Assembly: GCA_002151545.1 (NCBI GenBank)
Contig: CP021237.1
Coordinates: 2,852,001-2,916,000 of the forward strand
Reading direction: 5' to 3'
Origin: Sphingobacteriaceae bacterium GW460-11-11-14-LB5
GTDB taxonomy: Bacteria > Bacteroidota > Bacteroidia > Sphingobacteriales > Sphingobacteriaceae
DNA: 64,000 nt
How positions within the stretch are numbered: position 1 is the stretch's first letter; every line of letters begins with the position of its first letter. The translations under genes and the position numbers were made by a program. Shown one piece after another: positions 54,175 to 63,813 of this stretch. The notes under the pieces were generated by a model. That model ran no database searches. It was not told the origin of the DNA and was given only the letters and a program-made list of their open reading frames with translations.

Positions 54175-55830
54175 ATGAAAAAATATATTTATTCATTGAG
54201 CATCGTCATCTTATTAACTGGCTCAATATCGTGCCGCAAACAACTCGATACCACACCATTAGATAGTTTTGCTAACGAAACCTTCTGGACCACTCCGCAA
54301 AACGTGCTCATAGCACTTACAGGCGTTTATAGAGGAAACATACAAATGCTAACCATTCCCGCAACAGATGTTGAGTTTAACCCCACAGACTGGTGGTCCT
54401 ACAACGGACTCTTGTTTACTGAGTTTGCTACCGATAATGTATATGATAGAAGAGGTGATAATTCAGCTTATAATACACTCACTAATGGTGCACTAACCAA
54501 TTCAAATGCAAATTTGAGCCAGGTTTGGAATTTTAGCTACGGTAAAATTGCGAGATGCAATTATTTTCTAGAAAACATCAGTAAAGCAACTTCCTTAGAT
54601 GCTAAGTTACTTAAACGTTATATGGCAGAAGTCAGGTTTATTAGGGCTTGCCAGTATTTTTATCTTTCCCAACATTTCGGATCGGTACCATTGGTAACTA
54701 AAGTGCTTACCAAAGAGGAAGCCAATACCGTAAAAAAGGCATCGGTGCTAGAGGTACAAAATTATGTAGAAAGTGAGTTAAAAACAGTTATCCCGGATTT
54801 ACCTAAATATGGCGCAATACCAGCCTCTGAGAAAGGAAGAGCAAGTGCGCAGGTTGCAATGGCTTTTTTAGGCCGTTTGTACATGGCAGAACAAAAATGG
54901 GCTGATGGCGCCGCAGTTTATAAACAGATTATCGATTATAACGAAAATATCATCGATCCCAAATTTAGCAGCCTGTTTGATGGCACCAACGAGAGCAGTA
55001 AGGAAATCATCTTTGCTACACAATATCAGCAAGACCTGGGACCAAATTCCATGCTCTTGCATATGTATCCGGCAGCTTTAGGTGGTTATCATTTATCTAA
55101 TCCCTTGGGTAACCTGGCAGAATCTTACGAATTTAATGATGGCACACCTTTTTCTTTTACAGATCCACGTTACAATCCTGCCGACTTAGGGCAAAATCGC
55201 GATCCAAGGTTAAAGTATACGTTGCTTTATAATGGCCAGTTGTTCAAAAATATAATTTATGACTGCCATCCCGACCATACCTCTTCACCAGATCAACTTA
55301 CAACAAGTAAACAGGCTACCCGTACGGGCTTTGCACCACGCAAATTCCTTGCTGAAACCTTTGGCGGCAGTAATTTAGCAAATAGTGGTATCGATCTCCC
55401 TATAATTAGATATGCAGAGGTATTATTGAGTTACTTAGAATGTCAGCTAGAGGCTGGCTCAGCTATCGATCAAACATTACTAGATGCAACCATTAATAAA
55501 GTAAGGGGCAGAGCCGACGTAAGCATGCCTAAAGTAACTGAAACCAATCCTGCCAATTTAAGAACCATTTTAAGAAGAGAAAGAAGGAATGAACTTGCCC
55601 TTGAAGGTATTAGGCTGTGGGATTTGTTAAGATGGAAAATAGCTGGAACGGTTTTGAAAGGAAACTTTTACGGTGCAGCCTATCCTGGGGCAACGAATTT
55701 AAGGAAAAACGGAACAACTGTTGACCCTTACAGCAGGTGGTTTGTAACAAGTAAAAACTTTAGGACTGGTCAGGATGAACTATGGCCAATTCCACTATCA
55801 GAAGTAAGTATTAACCCAAATCTTAAATAG
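54175..55830 (+). CDS. SusD/RagB family lipoprotein (element-borne)
   Basis: The 551-residue product has a lipoprotein signal (VILLTGSISC, Cys20), then 'QLDTTPLDSFANETFWTTPQN' and, in the middle, 'KRYMAEVRFIRACQYFYLSQHFGSVPLV'; the C-terminal 'LRRERRNELALEGIRLWDLLRW' is the family signature. It binds glycan on the cell surface over SusC. The sulfatase follows within 100 bases. Confidence 0.95.
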   Translation: MKKYIYSLSIVILLTGSISCRKQLDTTPLDSFANETFWTTPQNVLIALTGVYRGNIQMLTIPATDVEFNPTDWWSYNGLLFTEFATDNVYDRRGDNSAYNTLTNGALTNSNANLSQVWNFSYGKIARCNYFLENISKATSLDAKLLKRYMAEVRFIRACQYFYLSQHFGSVPLVTKVLTKEEANTVKKASVLEVQNYVESELKTVIPDLPKYGAIPASEKGRASAQVAMAFLGRLYMAEQKWADGAAVYKQIIDYNENIIDPKFSSLFDGTNESSKEIIFATQYQQDLGPNSMLLHMYPAALGGYHLSNPLGNLAESYEFNDGTPFSFTDPRYNPADLGQNRDPRLKYTLLYNGQLFKNIIYDCHPDHTSSPDQLTTSKQATRTGFAPRKFLAETFGGSNLANSGIDLPIIRYAEVLLSYLECQLEAGSAIDQTLLDATINKVRGRADVSMPKVTETNPANLRTILRRERRNELALEGIRLWDLLRWKIAGTVLKGNFYGAAYPGATNLRKNGTTVDPYSRWFVTSKNFRTGQDELWPIPLSEVSINPNLK

Positions 55831-55930
55831 TATCATTATTTATAGAGCGTGTTCTAAATGCAATATTATTTAGGTCTGTACCTGACTGAATTAAAAACTT
55901 CATTTAGACATGCTCATTTACATCATCAAT

Positions 55931-57427
55931 ATGAATAAATTTATTGCTACAATCTTTTTTGTACTATCCGGCTTTGCCCTTTATGCACAAAACAAACCTA
56001 ACGTAATTATCATTTGCGCGGATGACCTGGGTTATGGAGACTTAAGCTGTTATGGCGCAACCAAAATCCATACGCCTAATTTAGATGCACTGGCTAAAAA
56101 CGGATTACGTTTTACCAATGCGCATGCTACAGCATCAACCTGCACGCCATCTCGTTTTTCACTAATGACAGGCCAATATGCCTGGCGTAAATCCGGAACC
56201 GGGATCTTGCCCGGCGACGCTGCCTTAATTGTACCTACTGATGGTACCGCTTTGCCTGCGATATTTAAAAAAGCGGGTTACACTACAGGCCTTGTTGGCA
56301 AATGGCACCTGGGTTTAGGCAATCAGGTAGAAAAAGACTGGAATAAGGAAATTGCTCCCGGACCAAGGGAAGTAGGATTTGACTATTCATTTATTTTCCC
56401 CGCAACAGCAGATCGTGTGCCTACAGTTTTCTTAGAGAACCAAAAGGTAGTTGGGTTAGATCCTAACGATCCGATAACGGTAAGTTATGGTAAAATGATT
56501 GGAAATGACCCTATAGGCAAAGAACATCCCGAATTACTGAAGATGTTTCCATCCCCGAACCAGGGTCATAACCAAACCATTGTAAATAACATTGGTAGGA
56601 TCGGTTATATGACAGGTGGTAAACTAGCCCGTTGGACAGACGAGGAAGTGCCATTAACTTTCTTGGCAAAAGCACAAGAATTTGTCGAAAAACACCAGAC
56701 TCAGCCTTTTTTATTGTATTATGCTTTAACAGAGCCACACGCGCCCAGAATGCCGGCAACGATGAACAAAGGTAAAAGTGATTTAGGTTACCGGGGAGAT
56801 GTGATCTTGCAATTAGACTGGGCTGTGGGAGAATTGATGAAACGTTTAAAATCTTTGAAATTGGATAAAAATACCATCGTCATTTTTACCAGCGATAATG
56901 GCCCTGTACTTAATGACGGGTACCTCGATAAAGATGTAGAACAGCTAAATGGCCATACACCAGCTGGGGTATTAAGAGGAGGAAAATATAGTATTTTAGA
57001 AGGAGGCAACAGAGAGCCTTTTATCGTTTCCTGGCCTAAAGAAATCAAACCTGGAGTAAGTGATGCCATGATTTCGCAGGTTGATCTGGTTAAATCATTT
57101 GCCAGTTATTTTAATATCCCTGCTGAACCAATGGATAGTCAAAATATGTGGCAAGCATTGATTGGCAAAAATAAGGTAGGCCGTTCAGTTTTGATCGAAC
57201 AAAGTAACCAACTGGCCATTATACAGGATAACTGGAAATACATCAGACCTTCGAAGGGTAAAGCATATTATGCAGACACCCATACAGATAGTGGCAATCT
57301 TCCCACTGCACAGCTTTACAACCTATCTAACGATTTAGGAGAAAAAACCAATCTTGCGGATAAATATCCCGATAAAGTTTTAGCACTGGAAAATTTATTA
57401 AAAAAGGAAGAGACCAGAGTTAGATAA
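55931..57427 (+). CDS. Sulfatase, Cys-type (element-borne)
   Basis: About 498 residues from ATG 55931, which gives a good signal peptide (FIATIFFVLSGFALYAQ); an ATG at 55910 adds 7 residues. The active site is CTPSR with Cys71 (new numbering), preceded by 'VIIICADDLGYGD' and followed by 'GLVGKWHLGLG', 'LLYYALTEPHAPRMP' and 'IFTSDNGPVLNDG'. It would be matured to formylglycine by an enzyme not in this window. It closes the SusCD operon and is distinct in sequence from the first locus sulfatase. Confidence 0.93.
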   Translation: MNKFIATIFFVLSGFALYAQNKPNVIIICADDLGYGDLSCYGATKIHTPNLDALAKNGLRFTNAHATASTCTPSRFSLMTGQYAWRKSGTGILPGDAALIVPTDGTALPAIFKKAGYTTGLVGKWHLGLGNQVEKDWNKEIAPGPREVGFDYSFIFPATADRVPTVFLENQKVVGLDPNDPITVSYGKMIGNDPIGKEHPELLKMFPSPNQGHNQTIVNNIGRIGYMTGGKLARWTDEEVPLTFLAKAQEFVEKHQTQPFLLYYALTEPHAPRMPATMNKGKSDLGYRGDVILQLDWAVGELMKRLKSLKLDKNTIVIFTSDNGPVLNDGYLDKDVEQLNGHTPAGVLRGGKYSILEGGNREPFIVSWPKEIKPGVSDAMISQVDLVKSFASYFNIPAEPMDSQNMWQALIGKNKVGRSVLIEQSNQLAIIQDNWKYIRPSKGKAYYADTHTDSGNLPTAQLYNLSNDLGEKTNLADKYPDKVLALENLLKKEETRVR

Positions 57428-57635
57428 TCCGCTGTAAAGAAAAGGATAGTCGTTAAGTTCTTTTTGAAAAGAAAGGTTCAAGTGATTTAGTATGATGTAA
57501 TTCTTATTAAACCACCTTTGTAACTGACAATATTTGCGGCTACCCGTTCAAGTTTAGGATATCTATTTCAATATGCCTGCTCAAAAATAGTTAACAATAC
57601 TTTGAGCAGGTATATATAATTTCGATCTCAAAAAA

Positions 57636-57661
57636 AAAGCGCCCCACTGTTGTGGGAACAC
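57636..57661 (-). terminator. Probable terminator of the metalloprotease gene
   Basis: On the minus strand an imperfect GTGTTCCCACA/TGGGGCGC stem is followed by nine T. Several G-U pairs make it weaker than the others in this window. Confidence 0.55.
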
Positions 57662-57691
57662 TTTCTTTTTTAAACAAAGCCTAGTATACAT

Positions 57692-58537
57692 TTATTTGTA
57701 TAAATAATTGAGTGCAATAACATCATTAGCATTAAAGGTTCCGGACCCACTGCCAGCACACGCCAGCATGAATGATCCGGCATCAGCTGCAGATGGCGTT
57801 CCCGGTATCCTGATGGCTCCGACACCCGCTTGTCCTTCATTGTTCGTCCTTGCATCATAAGGGCAACTGAAATCACGGTTGAAATAATCTGTATGGCGGA
57901 AACCGATGCAATGTCCCACTTCATGTTGGATTACAGATGTTATGAATGCTGTACTTCTGCTTCCGTAAGCATCAGGATGTGTGTTCATTTGGATCTGACT
58001 GCCTGGCTGTCCTGACGCATTAGGAAAACTGCCAATGCCTAGCGTTACCAGCCCATTTTCGTCAGCTGGTTCAGAAAATCCGAAGAGGTCAATATTTCCT
58101 TTCGTACCTGCTGCTGCGCGCTGAAACCTTAAGCGAAGTCCCAAGGAATTATATCTGGAAATCATCGTATTGGCCGCATCACTGAACTTTTGTGGCAGAT
58201 TGGTCAAAGAAATGGTAACTACACGGGGTAGGCCCTTAACTATGTTTGTAGTCCTATACTGTTCAGTTTCCGCAATATTCAAACTTGTACCGGCAGAAAG
58301 CCCCGTTAGATTTTCATCAGTCAACAGCAGATCACCCTCGACAATATAACCACTAGCGGTCTTTTTGACACCATTTGTGCTAAAGCCCAAAGCTTTTATC
58401 TGGGCCAGTTTTTCAGCACTTACAGGATCCTTGTCAGGTGCCTCAGTAATCTTTTCTGTATTGTTTTCTTTACAAGAATAAAAACATACAACTACAACTA
58501 GTAGTGCCGTCTGAATTAAAAATTTCATTTTTTTCAT
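57692..58537 (-). CDS. HEIGH-type zinc metalloprotease, probable lipoprotein
   Basis: The 281-residue product starts with a lipoprotein signal (LLVVVVCFYSC, Cys22) and has the zinc motif 'HEVGHCIGFRH' (His205, Glu206, His209, His215), followed by 'DYFNRDFSC' and 'PGTPSAADAGSFMLAC'. This fits the secreted M57/HEIGH peptidases of the astacin-like clan. A short propeptide-like region (25-90) comes first. It lies after the sulfatase locus on the opposite strand, inside the element, and probably cleaves extracellular protein; no target is known. Confidence 0.88.
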   Translation of the reverse strand: MKKMKFLIQTALLVVVVCFYSCKENNTEKITEAPDKDPVSAEKLAQIKALGFSTNGVKKTASGYIVEGDLLLTDENLTGLSAGTSLNIAETEQYRTTNIVKGLPRVVTISLTNLPQKFSDAANTMISRYNSLGLRLRFQRAAAGTKGNIDLFGFSEPADENGLVTLGIGSFPNASGQPGSQIQMNTHPDAYGSRSTAFITSVIQHEVGHCIGFRHTDYFNRDFSCPYDARTNNEGQAGVGAIRIPGTPSAADAGSFMLACAGSGSGTFNANDVIALNYLYK

Positions 58538-58946
58538 TTTGTAGATAAGTTAGTTAATGGATAATTTTATACTAGGCTTTAGGTTAAACTCAACTATATA
58601 ATATACCAAGTCAATATTTTGACACTGGTTTTAAACTGATGGAACAGACAGTAATAGCTTGCGGGATACCTGGAATTCAGGAACCGTTCGGTCATAAGTA
58701 TTATAATAAAGAAATGGTGGAAGAGCCTTTTGGCGTGTTTGACTACATAGAATTTTCCCACAGTTAATCTAATTAATTTGACAATATACGTGTGGGATGT
58801 ATACAAATATATGTAGGAATAAATTACATCACCGACGTTGATTATTGTTTTTTACACCAAAAGAGATACTACCATGCACAGATAACATATATCCCAACAT
58901 TTAACACAAAACTTTACACGAAACCTGGGTAAAAGATATAACACCT
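58538..58946. other. Intergenic region without a recognised gene
   Basis: About 410 AT-rich bases upstream of the metalloprotease. CAAATATA at 58804 reads as TATATTTG on the minus strand, a possible -7 box far from the gene. No RNA gene or clear frame. Confidence 0.4.
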
Positions 58947-59258
58947 CTAAACCTTTAAATCTTGCCTTCTTCCCCAAGAAACCATACTCCCAAATTTTGG
59001 ATGGTATGATGGAGTATATACAATGTATCCAAGATTGACTAATTTTTTAATGCTCTTATGATAGGTGCGCGTTGAAGAGATTTTACTTATTTCCATCAAT
59101 CCACTACGCGAAACCTGAAAAATCTCCCTGTACTCCGCCTGAGAATAGTAAATAATTATAGCATATAACAAAGCCATATCAGTAGTGGTAATGCTGGCAT
59201 CTGAATGAACACACCTTAAAATCAGACTCAGTTTTTTATCTTTGCCGAAACCCATCAT
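58947..59258 (-). CDS. Winged-helix-like protein of conjugative elements
   Basis: A 103-residue protein with a helix-turn-helix pattern 'LLYAIIIYYSQAEYREIFQVSRSGLMEISKISSTRTYHKSIKKLVNLGYIVYTP'. Proteins of this size and pattern are frequent in Bacteroidota conjugative elements next to an excisionase-like HTH protein. It probably regulates or assists DNA transfer or excision. It starts 8 bases after the HTH gene. Confidence 0.7.
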   Translation of the reverse strand: MMGFGKDKKLSLILRCVHSDASITTTDMALLYAIIIYYSQAEYREIFQVSRSGLMEISKISSTRTYHKSIKKLVNLGYIVYTPSYHPKFGSMVSWGRRQDLKV

Positions 59259-59266
59259 TGCTTTAC

Positions 59267-59551
59267 CTATATTTTTTGTTTTTCAGCCCCTACAGTTTTT
59301 CGTTCCAGTAAGTCATCCACCAGTTTGGAATCATAGTAATAGATACTCCCAATCTTTGAATACGGAAGTGTTCCATTTAATCTGAGATTTTGTAAAGTCC
59401 CTTGCGAAATGCCCAATATTTTTCTCACCTCATGCCCTTTCAAAAACCTTTTTTTGACGGGTTCCCTGATGTTGACGATCTTTTTAATCTCTTCAATCAA
59501 AAAAGTTCCGAAGCCAGCCAGATCTTCTTTGGTTAATATTTCTATACCCAT
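59267..59551 (-). CDS. Excisionase-like helix-turn-helix protein
   Basis: The 94-residue product has a MerR/excisionase-type HTH: 'FLKGHEVRKILGISQGTLQNLRLNGTLPYSKIGSIYYYDSKLVDDLLERK' (about 39-90), the HTH_17 pattern. In Bacteroidota elements such proteins control excision or transfer genes. It lies upstream of the winged-helix gene, in the same direction, and probably in the same transcript. Confidence 0.82.
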   Translation of the reverse strand: MGIEILTKEDLAGFGTFLIEEIKKIVNIREPVKKRFLKGHEVRKILGISQGTLQNLRLNGTLPYSKIGSIYYYDSKLVDDLLERKTVGAEKQKI

Positions 59552-59640
59552 AATTCATTTTATTTTCGATAAAAATTTGGGACATACAAAAACAGGGGAC
59601 TAAAAGTCCCCTGCATAAGCACACCAATGTCCGCATTCGA

Positions 59641-60438
59641 CTATCTACCCCGACCCATTTTCTCTTCCACCTGAGGCTCCGTTTCAACCGAAACTACCCT
59701 TTCTCTACTATTGTCATCCTTCACCAAAGGCTCATGACGGTCGATAGCTTTACTATAAACCTGGCTTAAATCTTTATCGTAAAAATCCAGCGTTTTAAAC
59801 TGCGGATTTGCAGTGACAAAACCGGAAGCCTCCTTTCCATTCTTCATAAATGATACCTCATGAAGGTTACCCCTTTCCAGGCTTTTCAGCAGCTGATCCT
59901 TAAAACCGGGTTTTTCCATATTCAGTATTTTGAATTTGTCTATAGTTTCGGCTAAATTAAAACCATATTGCTCCCCATAACTTTTCATCCCATATCCCTT
60001 TTCCGGAGTATGTTCCGAGAAATCCAGCTTCATCCATAGATTGGCCTTTTCTCCACTCTTGAGCACCACATCCTTATTTACCGCACGTCCGGAAAGCAGA
60101 TTGTAACTTTCTTTGGCTGTTACCCCCTTCCCTTTGTTGATATAAAATGTCTGCGAAACCAGGTCGGTTGTATTAGCCTTTTTTACTGTGGCTTGATAGT
60201 GATTAAAAAAATACATATCTGTTTCCTTACTTTTAGAAAAGTTAAGCAGATAGGATATTTTATCTCCAAACCCTGGGTCATATCGTTTTGCAGGATCCGG
60301 CATCTCACTGGTGGCACTTTGAAGGTTAAAACCTTCGGGACCATGTGCAATTGATTGTTTTAGACTTTCATTTAGAGAATCTCCAAACCCAAGATATTTA
60401 AGCGTGTTCTGAAGATATTCAAGATTACTTTCATTCAT
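59641..60438 (-). CDS. DUF3945-like protein of conjugative elements
   Basis: The 265-residue product ends with a DUF3945-like block: 'YGEQYGFNLAETIDKFKI', 'LLKSLERGNLHEVSFMKNGKEASGFVTANPQFKTLDFYDKDL'. The N-terminal half, with 'FNHYQATVKKANTTDLVSQTFYINKGKGVTAKESYNLL', is shared by many element-encoded proteins of this phylum. No function is known; it is soluble and hydrophilic. It lies 54 bases after the next gene upstream on the same strand. Confidence 0.75.
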   Translation of the reverse strand: MNESNLEYLQNTLKYLGFGDSLNESLKQSIAHGPEGFNLQSATSEMPDPAKRYDPGFGDKISYLLNFSKSKETDMYFFNHYQATVKKANTTDLVSQTFYINKGKGVTAKESYNLLSGRAVNKDVVLKSGEKANLWMKLDFSEHTPEKGYGMKSYGEQYGFNLAETIDKFKILNMEKPGFKDQLLKSLERGNLHEVSFMKNGKEASGFVTANPQFKTLDFYDKDLSQVYSKAIDRHEPLVKDDNSRERVVSVETEPQVEEKMGRGR

Positions 60439-60492
60439 AACTAAAAAATTAATGGTTAATAACTCAATTGATTATATTTTATTCATGCTGGT

Positions 60493-61299
60493 CTATCTGG
60501 AAACGCCCGATCTGCCATATCCACGCGAATATTCATTGTGGTTCGCATTAGCAGCACCTGGTTCTGCTGCATGCTTGTGGGTAGATTTTTGGGCAGCATC
60601 CTGTAGCGCTTTTTGATAGTTACTATTGCGCTCATCAGTCTGCGACAATAATCCGCGATCACCCACCATAGCCTTTAGCCCTGTTAATAGCAGATAGGTC
60701 AAACCGCCATCCATCACCAGAGAAACCACGAGCACTAACCTGTTGGAGCGGACTCCTTCAGGCGAGGTACTACTGGCTTGAAAAGTCGTTCCGTCCGGCA
60801 TCTCAATCTGGCGCCCATTGGCATACCGTTCTTTCTGATAGGGAGTCAGTTGCATTCCGTTGACCATTTCAGGCACACGTAATCTTGAGGTGTCAGTCAC
60901 AATGAACTCTTTGGTATCCCAATCATATTCAACTATCATTTTTTTGTGTCTGCCATCCTCCGTTGTCTCTTTAATAAGGTTCGCTTTAAGCCCGGTGATC
61001 AGATCATCTCCTTCAGTGCTGGAAATAATAGCAGGTACATGGGATTGTTTATACACAGGATGCACCAGCAACTCTGGCTTTCCCGCTGCACTTTTTGCCA
61101 ATGAAAGCTTAACATGGATTTCCTTAACCTCAATATCGCCATGATTAATATCCTGAAGTTTAACCAGTCCTGTCCGCATACCGCTAATGAGCGCATCAAT
61201 ATCTTTTTTTGGAAGAGTAACCTCTCCGTCCTTAATTAGTCCTAGATCGCGCAAATCTTCCATGGGAAGATCCCGCACATTCAAATTTGAGTACTGCAT
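60493..61299 (-). CDS. DUF4099/DUF3945-like protein of conjugative elements
   Basis: The 268-residue product begins with a DUF4099-like region (about 1-130: 'KDIDALISGMRTGLVKL' and a beta-rich part ending 'YDWDTKEFIVTD') and continues into 'LTPYQKERYANGRQIEMPDGTTFQAS', typical of these element proteins. 'LVLVVSLVMDGGLTYLLLTGLKAM' (about 190-212) is a hydrophobic segment that may be a membrane anchor. The tail is rich in Ala, His, Asn, Gly and Arg. No function is known. Confidence 0.75.
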   Translation of the reverse strand: MQYSNLNVRDLPMEDLRDLGLIKDGEVTLPKKDIDALISGMRTGLVKLQDINHGDIEVKEIHVKLSLAKSAAGKPELLVHPVYKQSHVPAIISSTEGDDLITGLKANLIKETTEDGRHKKMIVEYDWDTKEFIVTDTSRLRVPEMVNGMQLTPYQKERYANGRQIEMPDGTTFQASSTSPEGVRSNRLVLVVSLVMDGGLTYLLLTGLKAMVGDRGLLSQTDERNSNYQKALQDAAQKSTHKHAAEPGAANANHNEYSRGYGRSGVSR

Positions 61300-61361
61300 A
61301 TAGGTACATTTTAAAATGTTTGAATTAAAATTTGGTGGTTTAAAAACAATGGAAACCTGAA

Positions 61362-61964
61362 TTACCGCGAAAGGTAGTCCAGCAGATCTTCACCCGACCT
61401 GGATAGTATATTCAGCAGGAAATAGAGTGGATTTATTGCCAGCCCATTGTACTTAACTGATAAGTGCAAGTGTTCCCCAGTTGTTCTACCGGTAGATCCG
61501 GTGAGGCCGAGGGGATATCCTGAGAAGAGTTTCTGCCCACTAATGCAATATACTTTGGACAGGTGCGCATAATATACGGCGTAACGGCCATGCTTTACCA
61601 CAACATAATTTCCCATTATCGATTGATAGGCAATTTTTACCACCACACCGTCCAGAACTGAACTTACAATCTCATTCTTAGCCCTAATATCGATTCCCCT
61701 ATGAAAAGAGTTTTTTTCTCCGGTTACCGGATGAAGTCTGTAACCAAAGCCTGAACTCAGATTAAAATGCTGTAGTGGCAGCTGCGCATCAAGATTACTT
61801 GTTCTTACAGTATCTTGAAAAAGATAGTAAACGCTGGCCAAACAGGAAACATTACATAAAAGCAGTAACCAAAGACTCAATATCCTGATTGATCTGAAGA
61901 AAATTCCTTCTGAGTATCTCTTCTTTATGTCCGCCAAAATCATAAAAATCGGGAAGTTCAACAT
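61362..61964 (-). CDS. M23 (LytM) peptidase of the conjugative element
   Basis: The 200-residue product has a membrane anchor (about 20-50) and an M23 domain (about 85-185): 'SSGFGYRLHPVTGEKNSFHRGIDIRA' with the His and Asp zinc ligands, 'YYAHLSKVY' and 'GEHLHLSVKYNG', which gives the last His ligand. It should cut peptidoglycan to let the conjugation channel pass. Its start lies inside the coupling-protein gene (overlap 113 bases), so it is translated from within it; a start further in is possible. Confidence 0.85.
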   Translation of the reverse strand: MLNFPIFMILADIKKRYSEGIFFRSIRILSLWLLLLCNVSCLASVYYLFQDTVRTSNLDAQLPLQHFNLSSGFGYRLHPVTGEKNSFHRGIDIRAKNEIVSSVLDGVVVKIAYQSIMGNYVVVKHGRYAVYYAHLSKVYCISGQKLFSGYPLGLTGSTGRTTGEHLHLSVKYNGLAINPLYFLLNILSRSGEDLLDYLSR

Positions 61965-63810
61965 ATTCCTTTTCCTCCTTTTCTATTTCCTTTAAATCAA
62001 GACTGACCCGGCAATTGATCGCCGAAGTCTCATATTGCCCGGTAAAGCTGGAACTTGCATCCGCTGCGATCACGCCAACAATCTCTCCGGCCCCTAATGA
62101 GGCGATCTTGCCAGCAGGAATGAGCACCTCCAGCTTTTCACTAATCGATTTAGAAACCTTACTACGATCTATAGAGATACTCTCTCCCATCTGTTTGGAT
62201 TTTCCCAGTATCCGCTCCAGCCAGTCCAGTGTTTCCTTGTTTCGCACAGATCCGGAGAGTACATTCCCCACAACTGAAGTGATTGTGGTCGCCGTGTCCT
62301 TACCATATTGCTGCTTAAACTGCGGCAACTCCTGAAGCCCCATCAACACTGCTACTTTGTTCGATCTTGCTGTGGCAATCAGGTTTTCAATACGGTGTAC
62401 AAATAAGGTAGGTACCTCGTCTAAAATCAATGCAGAAGGAAGATTTCCCTTACTATTGATCAACCTGGTGAGCCTGTTTAGAACCACTGAGTAACATCCG
62501 GAATTAATATTCTGCGTATTGGGGTCATTAGCCAGTACCAGAATCCCAGGTGAAGAAGCATCGGATATTTTCAGGTTAAAATCATCCCCGGAAAAAACCC
62601 AAAAAGTCTCTTTGGTAGCCATCCGGCTAATAAAAATCTTTAAAGTCCCAATCTGTCCTTCGAGCTGATCAAAAGCCTTAGCCATAAATGCAGAACGAAA
62701 CGGCGACAATAAAGAGACCAGCTCCGGTTCGGTAAAAAGAACCGTAAAAATCTCCTGATAAGGCCTGTTTAAAAAAGACATCACATGGGGAAGCGAAGAA
62801 AATATACCATTATTATACCTGCTCATAAAATAGATGCAGGAAGCTAAAAAGTTAATGGCACTCTGGGTAAAAAAAGCATCACTGCCACTGGCCTTGTCTC
62901 CTTTCTTTAGTGCCTCCACTAACGCTTCAGCAGTTTCAGAGGCATCTGCAAGTGTCCTGATATAATCCGCTCTGAATGGATTGATCCGCCTGCTTTTTTC
63001 AACCTGATTGAGGTTGATGACATGAAAACCAAAACCCTCCAGTTTTCCCTCAAGCCTGCATTTGCGGAATTGATGATAGGCAATCCTACCCAGGTCAGGG
63101 AACTTGAAATCATAAATCAGGGAAGCAAACCCTTTAGCGATGAGCTGCCTGATAAAGGGATTAACAATCGAAAAAGATTTCCCAGATCCCGGAGTTCCGA
63201 TCACCATGGTAGCCCTGAAGGGATTAACCAAATTAATCCAACCCTTCCTCACCTTTCTTTTATAATAAAAAAGCATCGGAATATTCACCGAATAAGCATG
63301 CTCAGTCTTAATGGTCTGTTGCATAAAACTTTCCGCTTCTACATTCCACTTGTCTTTCCCCAATCCTGAACGGATAATTTTGGAGACATTGTCAATGGAA
63401 ATACTGATCACTATAGCACCTAAAAATGAAAGTATCATGTAAACCAGATCGGTGGCAGAGGTGTACGAAAATAGCAAGACAGATTTCTTCCCATAAAAAA
63501 GCATACTTCCGAAATAGCATAACAATCCCAGACATAAGGGGTAGACAATTTTAGTCTTTGGATCCAGGTCCAACTGCTTTTTGGATAAGGTGCCAATGCT
63601 GACCAGACAGATCAATAGCAGCACAGCGAGTTTACTATATAAAAGTTCATGGAATATGATTAGCGACTTTACCTTAAGCAGCCCCGCATTAAAGATTCCC
63701 CAGAATGGTGCACCAAGGTAGACAAAAACCGATACCTCCGTAGCTATCATAAAATAGATCAGGCATTGCAGGAAACCGTGGAGCTTCTGAATCTCTCTAG
63801 TTTCTTCCAT
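61852..63810 (-). CDS. Type IV coupling protein (TraG/VirD4-like)
   Basis: The 652-residue product has four hydrophobic segments in the first 140 residues, a Walker A GTPGSGKS at 205-212 and a Walker B 'SALILDEVPTLF' near 450, followed by 'ARSNKVAVLMGLQELPQFKQQYG', typical of conjugative DNA transfer ATPases. It would bring the relaxase-DNA complex to the secretion channel. In Bacteroidota elements this protein is often called MobC or TraG; the relaxase is not in the window and should lie to the right. Confidence 0.93.
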   Translation of the reverse strand: MEETREIQKLHGFLQCLIYFMIATEVSVFVYLGAPFWGIFNAGLLKVKSLIIFHELLYSKLAVLLLICLVSIGTLSKKQLDLDPKTKIVYPLCLGLLCYFGSMLFYGKKSVLLFSYTSATDLVYMILSFLGAIVISISIDNVSKIIRSGLGKDKWNVEAESFMQQTIKTEHAYSVNIPMLFYYKRKVRKGWINLVNPFRATMVIGTPGSGKSFSIVNPFIRQLIAKGFASLIYDFKFPDLGRIAYHQFRKCRLEGKLEGFGFHVINLNQVEKSRRINPFRADYIRTLADASETAEALVEALKKGDKASGSDAFFTQSAINFLASCIYFMSRYNNGIFSSLPHVMSFLNRPYQEIFTVLFTEPELVSLLSPFRSAFMAKAFDQLEGQIGTLKIFISRMATKETFWVFSGDDFNLKISDASSPGILVLANDPNTQNINSGCYSVVLNRLTRLINSKGNLPSALILDEVPTLFVHRIENLIATARSNKVAVLMGLQELPQFKQQYGKDTATTITSVVGNVLSGSVRNKETLDWLERILGKSKQMGESISIDRSKVSKSISEKLEVLIPAGKIASLGAGEIVGVIAADASSSFTGQYETSAINCRVSLDLKEIEKEEKEYVELPDFYDFGGHKEEILRRNFLQINQDIESLVTAFM

Positions 63811-63813
63811 TAC

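Noticed and set aside
58594..58806. 70-codon minus-strand frame upstream of the metalloprotease
   Set aside because: Composition is random-looking and hydrophobic stretches are broken; it lies in the promoter gap of the neighbouring gene.
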